Below are positions 1-5,377 of a stretch of DNA of 64,000 nt, piece after piece. The translations under genes were made by a program, and so were the position numbers. The stretch comes from Streptomyces odontomachi (GTDB lineage: Bacteria; Actinomycetota; Actinomycetes; Streptomycetales; Streptomycetaceae). The notes under the pieces were generated by a model. It was given only the letters and a program-made list of their open reading frames with translations, was not told the DNA's origin and did no database searches. The first letter of the stretch is position 1. Every line of letters begins with the position of its first letter. Where the stretch lies: contig NZ_JAMJWG010000007.1 of assembly GCF_024435355.1 (NCBI RefSeq), positions 186,001-250,000 on the forward strand, read 5' to 3'.

Positions 1-1
1 G

Positions 2-130
2 CCCCCGGGCCGTCCGGTCGCGCTCGACCTGTCGGGCCTGCACCACCTCGACCACGCCTGCCGCACCGCCCTGGAGAGCTGGTCGGCGAGGTACCGCGCC
101 GAGGGGGTGGAGCCGGTGACCATCGGCTAG
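2..130 (+). CDS. C-terminal fragment of a SulP-type anion transporter (STAS domain), partial
   Basis: Only the last 42 codons lie in the window; the gene begins upstream. The fragment reads VALDLSGLHHLDHACRTALE followed by a short tail. This matches the second strand and helix of the STAS domain that closes SulP/SLC26 transporters, where 'DLSGL..LDHA' is conserved. SulP proteins are membrane anion (sulfate or bicarbonate) carriers, and the STAS domain is their cytoplasmic regulatory end. The TAG stop is made of the TA target dinucleotide plus the first G of the adjacent mobile element. Removing the element would still leave TAG. The family call rests on this short tail only, and a free STAS protein cannot be excluded. 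Confidence 0.55.
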   Translation, partial: PPGRPVALDLSGLHHLDHACRTALESWSARYRAEGVEPVTIG

Positions 131-291
131 GGCCTGTGTGGAGTTGTGATCTGGTTCAGGGAGCGGGGCGTGGTGCGTGCGATCGCAAGGCGCCGGAGCG
201 CCCTCATAGCGGAGCTATGTGGGCGTTTCGGCAACGCGGCGAGCGTGCGTGCCACGCCCCGCGAGCCCAGATCACGACTCCACACAGGCCC
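130..291. mobile_element. MITE-like palindromic element, 162 bp, with TA duplication
   Basis: The terminal inverted repeats are 24 bp (130-153 and 268-291) with one mismatch; they begin GGGCCTGTGTGG. They are flanked by TA at 128-129 and 292-293, as expected for a TA target-site duplication of the IS630/Tc1 type. The inside is also largely self-complementary (the GCGGGGCGTGG core near both ends, and a small CATAGC/GCTATG hairpin in the middle). No transposase reading frame fits in it, so it would be non-autonomous. It sits exactly at the stop codon of the SulP-like gene. It may also act as a transcription terminator. Confidence 0.75.
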
Positions 292-304
292 TAGGTCACA
301 CGCC

Positions 305-337
305 GCCCGGTGTCCTCGGCGAGCGGGGACACCGGGC
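305..337. terminator. Bidirectional terminator between convergent genes
   Basis: A perfect 11-bp stem (305-315 with 327-337; arm GCCCGGTGTCC) encloses an 11-nt loop. It lies between the end of the SulP-like gene plus MITE and the end of map, so it can serve both. As usual in Streptomyces there is no U-tract. Confidence 0.6.
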
Positions 338-355
338 CGCGTGCCGGCAGGCTCG

Positions 356-1213
356 TCAGGGCAGCGTCAGGACCTCGGCGCCGCTGTCCGTGACGACCAG
401 CGTGTGCTCGAACTGGGCCGTGCGCTTGCGGTCCTTGGTGACCACGGTCCAGCCGTCGTCCCAGGTCTCGTAGTCGTAGGTGCCCAGCGTCAGCATCGGC
501 TCGATGGTGAACGTCATCCCGGGCCTGATCACCGTCGTCGCCCGCGGGCTGTCGTAGTGCGGCACGATCAGTCCGGAGTGGAACGAGGTGTTGATGCCGT
601 GGCCGGTGAAGTCCCGCACCACCCCGTACCCGAAGCGCTTGGCGTAGGACTCGATGACCCGGCCGATGACGTTGATCTGGCGGCCGGGCTTGACCGCCTT
701 GATCGCGCGGTTCAGGGCCTCCCGGGTCCGCTCCACCAGCAGCCGGGAGCCCTCGTCGACGTCGCCGACCAGGTACGTGGCGTTGGTGTCGCCGTGCACC
801 CCGCCGATGTACGCCGTGACGTCCAGGTTGACGATGTCGCCGTCCCGCAGCACCGTCGAGTCGGGGATGCCGTGGCAGATCACCTCGTTGACGGAGGTGC
901 ACAGCGACTTCGGGAAGCCGCGGTAGCCGAGCGTGGACGGGTAGGCCCCGTGATCGCACATGTACGCGTGCGCGATCTCGTCCAGCTCGTCGGTGGTCAC
1001 GCCCGGGGCGATGGCCGCCGCGGCCTCGGCCATGGCCCGTGCCGCGATACGGCTCGCGATCCGCATGCGTTCGACCGTCTCGGCATCCTGCACCTCCGGG
1101 CCGGTGTACGGCGTCGGCGCCGGTTTGCCCACATACTCGGGGCGCTGGATGTTTTCGGGGACGGAACGGGTGGGAGAGAGCTCTCCTGGTACGAGCAGTG
1201 ACTGGCCAGACAT
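356..1213 (-). CDS. map: Type I methionine aminopeptidase
   Basis: It removes the initiator methionine from new proteins in the cytoplasm. The protein has 285 residues. All five metal ligands of the family are visible: D131 (NLDVTAY), D142 (GDTNATY), H205 (TGHGI), E238 (TIEPM) and E269 (FEHT). The substrate histidine H114 (ICHGIP) is also present. An N-terminal extension of about 40 residues rich in proline (PEYVGKPAPTPYTGPEVQ) is typical of actinobacterial type Ic enzymes, which carry a putative SH3-binding-like linker. I chose the ATG that gives MSGQSLLVPGELSP; the open frame runs further upstream but into non-conserved sequence. Shine-Dalgarno pairing is weak. The gene is divergent from the small SPOR-like gene. 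Confidence 0.93.
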   Translation of the reverse strand: MSGQSLLVPGELSPTRSVPENIQRPEYVGKPAPTPYTGPEVQDAETVERMRIASRIAARAMAEAAAAIAPGVTTDELDEIAHAYMCDHGAYPSTLGYRGFPKSLCTSVNEVICHGIPDSTVLRDGDIVNLDVTAYIGGVHGDTNATYLVGDVDEGSRLLVERTREALNRAIKAVKPGRQINVIGRVIESYAKRFGYGVVRDFTGHGINTSFHSGLIVPHYDSPRATTVIRPGMTFTIEPMLTLGTYDYETWDDGWTVVTKDRKRTAQFEHTLVVTDSGAEVLTLP

Positions 1214-1288
1214 ATCAGTGAGTGTATCGAGCGGTCCTGGTGTCACCATGGTCGCCGTACGCCGAGGTCCGACCGTGAGGAGCCGATG

Positions 1289-1501
1289 ATGGCGCTGTTC
1301 AGGAAGCGGCCCGTGGGAGAGCCGGGCGAATGGTTCTACTGCCTCAAGCACCGCAAAGCCGAGGAGGGCCCGGAGTGCCCGGCCAAGAACCGCCTCGGTC
1401 CCTACTCCACCCGCACCGAGGCCGAGCACGCGATCGAGCTGGTCTCGGAGCGCAACCGCGACTGGGACAACGACCCGCGCTGGGGCGACGAAGGATCTTG
1501 A
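1289..1501 (+). CDS. Small SPOR-like conserved protein
   Basis: A 70-residue, charged, soluble protein beginning MALFRKRPVGEPGEWFYCLK and ending in an acidic D/W-rich tail. The pattern 'GEWFYCLKHRKAEEGPECPAKNRLGPYSTRTEAEHAIE' resembles the small SPOR-type proteins that are widespread in Streptomyces; the GPYxTRxEAEHA segment is the recognisable part. True SPOR domains bind peptidoglycan, but there is no signal peptide or membrane segment here, so no function is inferred. Two ATGs overlap at 1286 and 1289. GAGGAG at 1278-1283 fits 1289 better (5-nt spacing), so that start was taken. The gene is divergent from map. Confidence 0.75.
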   Translation: MALFRKRPVGEPGEWFYCLKHRKAEEGPECPAKNRLGPYSTRTEAEHAIELVSERNRDWDNDPRWGDEGS

Positions 1502-1528
1502 CCCGCGCCGGAGGGCGCGGAGCTGATG

Positions 1529-1727
1529 TGCGGCTCTGCCGCGGGGGCGCGTAGCGCCCGTAAAGAGGCGCGGGGAACTGCGCGACCGGCCACGACGAGA
1601 CCGTCAGGTCGCCACCGTCCCAAGGGGGCTGTTTCTGTCGTGTCCGGACCGCCGGCCGGTGGGGGGCTGGTCGCGCAGTTCCCCGCGCCCCTCAGCTGGC
1701 GCTACGCGCCCCCGCGGCGGAGCCGCA
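1529..1727. repeat. Intergenic inverted-repeat element (GGGGCGCGGGGAACTGCGCG family), copy 1
   Basis: Two nested inverted repeats fill the 311-bp gap between the SPOR-like gene and the F420 reductase gene. The outer pair is 30 bp (1529-1558 with 1698-1727, one mismatch). The inner pair is about 23 bp (1565-1587 with 1669-1693) and contains the core GCGGGGAACTGCGCG. Related copies occur at about 20976, 25220, 48444 (three in tandem) and in degenerate form at 58487. The middle of this copy is in the opposite orientation to the copies at 21.0 and 25.3 kb (the shared 'CAGCCCC..GGGCCGGTGGCGACCT' block is reversed). I see no gene here. Confidence 0.75.
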
Positions 1728-1800
1728 CGTCAAGCACAGCCCCGCGCCCTTTTCGGCACCTTCGGCGCCCCTCGCAGGGGCGTCGTCGCCTGGGGACGCA

Positions 1801-1813
1801 TAGGGTCCCCCTA
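1801..1813 (+). promoter_or_regulatory. Probable leaderless promoter -10 of npdG
   Basis: TAGGGT at 1801-1806 fits the Streptomyces -10 consensus TAnnnT and is followed by six bases, then the A of the ATG at 1813. There is no Shine-Dalgarno sequence in front of this ATG. Transcription would start at the start codon itself, giving a leaderless mRNA. A clear -35 is not visible. Confidence 0.4.
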
Positions 1814-2535
1814 TGACTACTCCCGACAACAACGCCCCCGGCCAGCGCGCCGCCACGACCCCCGCCAAGGACCCCTGGGACCTGCCCGACGTGTCCGGCC
1901 TCGTGGTCGGCGTGCTCGGCGGTACGGGCGACCAGGGGCGGGGGCTCGCGTACCGGCTCGGCAGGGCCGGGCAGCAGGTGATCATCGGTTCCCGGTCCGC
2001 CGACCGGGCCCGGACGGCGGCCGAGGAGATCGGCGCCGGCGTGCAGGGCGCGGCGAACGACGAGTGCGCGCGGCGCAGCGACGTCGTCATCGTCGCCGTC
2101 CCCTGGGACGGGCACGCGGCCACCCTGGAGGCACTGCGGGACGATCTCGCGGGCAAGCTGGTCGTGGACTGCGTGAACCCGCTCGGGTTCGACAAGAGGG
2201 GCGCCTACGCGATCGTGCCCAAGGAGGGCAGCGCCGCGGAGCAGGCCGCCGGGCTGCTGCCCGAGTCCCGGGTGACGGCCGCCTTCCACCATCTGTCGGC
2301 GGTGCTGCTCCAGGACCCGTCCGTCGAGCGCATCGACACCGACGTCATGGTCCTCGGTGACGCGCGTGCCGACACCGACATCGTGCAGGCGCTCGCCGCC
2401 CGCATCCCCGGCATGCGCGGTGTCTTCGCCGGCCGGCTGCGCAACGCCCACCAGGTCGAGTCCCTGGTCGCCAACCTGATCTCGACCAACCGCCGCTACA
2501 AGGCCCACGCGGGCCTGCGGCTCACGGACGTGTGA
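1813..2535 (+). CDS. npdG: F420-dependent NADP reductase (F420H2:NADP oxidoreductase)
   Basis: It transfers hydride between coenzyme F420 and NADP in the cytoplasm, supplying reduced F420 to F420-dependent enzymes. The protein has 240 residues. After a ~28-residue polar N-terminal extension, a Rossmann fold starts with VGVLGGTGDQGRGLA (residues 32-46). SRS at 60-62 is the NADP 2'-phosphate pocket. VVIVAVPW and the AFHHLSA segment are typical of the NpdG/Fno family. No linked F420 biosynthesis gene is seen. The start is the only plausible ATG and appears leaderless. Confidence 0.85.
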   Translation: MTTPDNNAPGQRAATTPAKDPWDLPDVSGLVVGVLGGTGDQGRGLAYRLGRAGQQVIIGSRSADRARTAAEEIGAGVQGAANDECARRSDVVIVAVPWDGHAATLEALRDDLAGKLVVDCVNPLGFDKRGAYAIVPKEGSAAEQAAGLLPESRVTAAFHHLSAVLLQDPSVERIDTDVMVLGDARADTDIVQALAARIPGMRGVFAGRLRNAHQVESLVANLISTNRRYKAHAGLRLTDV

Positions 2536-2678
2536 CCCGTCGGCGGGTGACGTGGACGGCGGGTGACCGGGGCGCGGCGCACAGGGGGCGGGGCACCGTG
2601 CGCGCAGCATGGGGGACACTGGGCGGGTACGTGCGGACATCCCCGTCATCCGACGCACCGGACAGGAGCCAGCCCCTC

Positions 2679-2879
2679 ATGCCCCGCCTCGCCCTCTACA
2701 CCCTCGCCGTCTGCGTGCTGGCCGTCGCCGCGGCCGTGGTCTCCTTCGTCCAGGGCAGCTGGCTCGGCATCGTCTGGGTCCTGCTGGCCGGCCTCTCGTC
2801 CAACATGAGCTGGTACTACGTCCGCCGTGCCAGGGCGGAACGCAGGGGCGAGACCAGGACGGAGACCAGGACGGTCTGA
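2679..2879 (+). CDS. Small two-helix membrane protein, function unknown
   Basis: A 66-residue protein with two hydrophobic segments (about residues 4-23 and 27-43) and a strongly basic, then Thr/Arg/Glu-rich C-terminal tail (RRARAERRGETRTETRTV). The open frame extends upstream to 2532, but AGGAG at 2665-2669 lies 9 nt before the ATG at 2679, and the upstream residues look like non-coding sequence. It is convergent with the ABC permease gene; a 14-bp tandem duplication (2927-2953) overlaps the end of that neighbour. No function assigned. Confidence 0.65.
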   Translation: MPRLALYTLAVCVLAVAAAVVSFVQGSWLGIVWVLLAGLSSNMSWYYVRRARAERRGETRTETRTV

Positions 2880-2947
2880 TCCACCGAACTCCGGGCGCGG
2901 CCACGGCACGGCAGCCTGCGCCCAGAGCAGGTGGTCAGGGCAGGTGG

Positions 2948-3889
2948 TCAGGGCAGCCTGCGGCGCAGCGCCCAGAACGCGGCGGTCACCGCGGCGGCGG
3001 TCAGGGCCAGGACGATGCCGGTCTCGACCAGTTGGATCGGCCAGTAGTGCGAGGCCGGGTGGATCTTCGCGTAGAAGTCGACCGCCCCGTGATGCGACAG
3101 GCATGTGCTGAGGTTGCCGGGCCTGGCCTGGTCGGTGCAGTCGAGACCGCTGGCGTGCGCCCCGGACTTCAGGATCATCCCGAACTCGATCTGATCGACG
3201 TGGTTGAGCGCGGAGGTCCAGGGGCCCCGCACCTCGCTCGCCGGCCAGAGCGAGGAGCGGAACCGGTCGCCCAGGTGGTAGGCGAGAGCGATGCCGACCA
3301 GCGCCAGGCCCGTCGCGGGGAGGGCGCGCCGGGTGAGCAGCGCCGCCAGCGCACCGAGCGCCAGCGCGAGCAGGACGTACGCCGGGCCGACCGTTCCGGC
3401 GGCGTGCAGGTACTCGCTGTTCCACCGGTTGGTGAAGTTGTCGGGACCGGACACCCACACCCACCGGAACAGCAGGGTCAGCGCCGCCGTGCCCCCGAGG
3501 AGCGCCGCCGCCGGGACGGCCAGTTTCGTGGCGAGCCAGCGGGTCGGGGACACGGACTGGGTCCACGCCAGGGTGGCGGTGCCGTGCTCCAGTTCCCGGC
3601 CGATCAGCACGGCGCCCGCGCAGGCGGCGATGGCGCAGGGCAGCCAGGCGACGAGCTCGGCTGCCCCGAGTTCAAGGCCTTCGTAGTGCATGCCCGCGAA
3701 GCAGGGCAGCATCTCCGCGCCACCGCAGCGGGCGCTGTGTGGAGCCGGCTGGTGCTCGAACTCATGGAGCCAGACCAGCCTGCCGGCGCCGGCGGCGACG
3801 AGCACCGCCCAGACCCACAGCGGCACCCGGTGCAGCCGTAGCACCGCCCGGGTCAGGCCGTGCTGCGCGGCGTGCGAGAGCGTGGTCAT
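2948..3889 (-). CDS. ABC transporter permease of the GntR-linked operon
   Basis: A 313-residue membrane protein with about six hydrophobic segments (the first is PLWVWAVLVAAGAGRLVWL; later ones include AAELVAWLPCAIAACAGAVLIG and AYVLLALALGALAALL). 'IGRELEHGTATLAWTQSVSPTRWLATKLA' is the cytoplasmic loop typical of YtrC/ABC-2-type permeases found with YtrA regulators. A long extracytoplasmic stretch (about 205-280) has several cysteines. The ATG overlaps the stop of the upstream ATPase gene (ATGA), so the two are translationally coupled. Likely role: membrane half of an exporter induced by cell-envelope or antibiotic stress, inferred from the YtrA family. The substrate is unknown; because of its position next to the lantibiotic-like cluster it may concern that peptide. 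Confidence 0.8.
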   Translation of the reverse strand: MTTLSHAAQHGLTRAVLRLHRVPLWVWAVLVAAGAGRLVWLHEFEHQPAPHSARCGGAEMLPCFAGMHYEGLELGAAELVAWLPCAIAACAGAVLIGRELEHGTATLAWTQSVSPTRWLATKLAVPAAALLGGTAALTLLFRWVWVSGPDNFTNRWNSEYLHAAGTVGPAYVLLALALGALAALLTRRALPATGLALVGIALAYHLGDRFRSSLWPASEVRGPWTSALNHVDQIEFGMILKSGAHASGLDCTDQARPGNLSTCLSHHGAVDFYAKIHPASHYWPIQLVETGIVLALTAAAVTAAFWALRRRLP

Positions 3890-4794
3890 GCGACGGCCTC
3901 CTGGCTCGGTGCGGGCGAGGCGCTCTGCGTGAACAGGGCGGGGGTGTCGGGGTTGCGCAGATGGGCCAGGATCAGCTCCTCCAGGGCGGGCTGCTCGACC
4001 AGCCACGAGGCCGCGTCGACCGCCCCCTGCGGGCGCACCAGTGCGGTGTGGCCGCGACCGTTTGCGGCGGACTCCACGACGGTGTGCGGCGCGAAGTCGG
4101 GCGACGCGCCGGTGAGACGGGCGTGCGCGGTCCGTACGTCCTCGCTCTCCCCGGCGAGCCTGATCCGGCCGCCGGCGAGCAGCAGCAGGTAGTCGCAGAC
4201 GTTCCCCAGTTCGGCGAGGACGTGGGAGGACATCACGACGGTGCTGCCGTGCTCGACGGCGGCGGCCAGCAGGGCGCCCATCAACTGGTGCCGGGCGACC
4301 GGGTCCAGGTCCGCCATCGGCTCGTCCAGCAGCAGCAGTTCGGCCCGTTTGCCGAGGGCCAGCGCGAGGGCGACCCGGGTGCGCTGGCCACCGGAGAGGG
4401 TGCGGATCCTGGCGCGGGGATCCAGGGCGCCGCCGTACGCGGCGCGTTCCGCGGCCTCCTGGTCCCAGCGCCCCGGGTTGAGCTCGGCGCCGAGGCGGAG
4501 CGTGGCCGCCACGGTGAGCTGCGGATACAAGGGACGCGTCTGCGCCACGTAGCCGATCCGCGCCCGAGCCTGGTCCGGGCTCGTCCCGAGCACCCGTAAC
4601 GTCCCCTGCGTGGGGCGGAGCGTCCCCGCCGCCAGTGACAGCAGCGTGGACTTGCCGGCGCCGTTCGGGCCGACCAGCGCGCAGATCCGACCGGCGGGCA
4701 GCCGGAAGGAACAGTCCCGCAGGACCGGAGCGCGACGGCGCCCGTAGCGCATCACGAGCCCGCGCGCCTCGAACGCACCTGATTCCCTGCTCAT
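3886..4794 (-). CDS. ABC transporter ATP-binding protein, contains a TTA codon
   Basis: A 302-residue nucleotide-binding subunit. Walker A is GPNGAGKST (42-50), the signature LSGGQRTRVALALAL follows, Walker B/D-loop is LLLLDEPMADLDPVARHQL, and the H-loop is VVMSSHVLAEL. The C-terminal ~90 residues are an extra domain, as in many ABC-2-type ATPases. It is the middle gene of a gntR-ATPase-permease operon, with 4-bp ATGA overlaps at both ends. Codon 66 (4597-4599) is TTA (Leu), which in Streptomyces needs the developmentally regulated bldA tRNA, so full-length protein is expected mainly in later growth. Confidence 0.88.
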   Translation of the reverse strand: MSRESGAFEARGLVMRYGRRRAPVLRDCSFRLPAGRICALVGPNGAGKSTLLSLAAGTLRPTQGTLRVLGTSPDQARARIGYVAQTRPLYPQLTVAATLRLGAELNPGRWDQEAAERAAYGGALDPRARIRTLSGGQRTRVALALALGKRAELLLLDEPMADLDPVARHQLMGALLAAAVEHGSTVVMSSHVLAELGNVCDYLLLLAGGRIRLAGESEDVRTAHARLTGASPDFAPHTVVESAANGRGHTALVRPQGAVDAASWLVEQPALEELILAHLRNPDTPALFTQSASPAPSQEAVA

Positions 4795-5189
4795 TGCTCT
4801 CCCTGTTCTTTCTCGGTGAACTCCTGCTCCAGAACGGAGCTGACCAGCGCGGCGACGTCCTCGCGGCCGAGGCCTCCCGCACGGGCTCGTCTCATCCAGC
4901 CGGCCAGCTCGTCGACGAGCGGTGACGGGGCCGCTGCGGCCGTCCCCAGCGACTTCTGCACGAAGGTGCCGAGGCCGCGCCGTCCCTCCACCAGGCCCTC
5001 GCGCTCCAGCTCGCGGTAGGCCTTGAGCACGGTGTTCGGGTTGACGGCGGTTGCCTCGACGACCTCGCGAGCGGTGGGCAGCCGGTCGCCCGGCTCGAGC
5101 AGGCCCAGCCGCAGGGCCTGCTTCGTCTGCTGGACGATCTGCACGTAGGTGGCTACGCCGGACCCCCGGTCGATCCGGTACCGGATCAC
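4791..5189 (-). CDS. GntR-family regulator, YtrA subfamily
   Basis: A 132-residue protein: an N-terminal winged helix (GVATYVQIVQQTKQALRLGLLEPGDRLPTAREV... NPNTVLKAYRELEREGLVEGRRGLGTFV, residues 11-78) and a short C-terminal helical region of about 50 residues. This short effector part is the mark of the YtrA subfamily, whose members repress their own operon with a linked ABC transporter. The start is GTG (5187-5189). The start codon and probable ribosome site sit inside a perfect 50-bp palindrome, a likely autoregulatory operator and/or mRNA hairpin. It heads the operon with the ATPase and permease genes. Confidence 0.88.
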   Translation of the reverse strand: MIRYRIDRGSGVATYVQIVQQTKQALRLGLLEPGDRLPTAREVVEATAVNPNTVLKAYRELEREGLVEGRRGLGTFVQKSLGTAAAAPSPLVDELAGWMRRARAGGLGREDVAALVSSVLEQEFTEKEQGEQ

Positions 5190-5235
5190 TCCATCACCCT
5201 TTCACTAATCAATTAGTGAAAGGGTGATGGAGTGA
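5186..5235. promoter_or_regulatory. Perfect 50-bp palindrome over the gntR start (operator / mRNA hairpin)
   Basis: The arms are 24 bp, perfect, separated by CA (5186-5209, 5210-5211, 5212-5235); the centre reads CACTAATCAATTAGTG. It lies between divergent gntR and ramC. AT-rich dyads of this kind are typical GntR/YtrA operators. Here the arm also contains the GTG start and the GGGTGATGGA stretch that must serve as ribosome site, so any transcript starting upstream would fold into a 24-bp hairpin hiding both. Confidence 0.7.
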
Positions 5236-5377
5236 AGGGTGCCACGTCAAGTCCGCCGGGGTGCGGAACCCCTCTGCTACCCGTGCGTTCTGCACGTCCG
5301 GCAGGTGACATCGGCGACTGTCCGGGCCTTCGTCCCGCGTGACAGCTTTGACCCCGTCGCCGACCGAGGGAGCTGGG

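Noticed and set aside
146..1201. Long open frames opposite map and most other genes
   Set aside because: They are mirror frames of real genes in high-G+C DNA; their products are Arg/Ala/Gly/Pro-rich without motifs and lack ribosome sites. The same holds for the long frames opposite glnE, aglA, the SARP gene, GH89 and the MFS gene.
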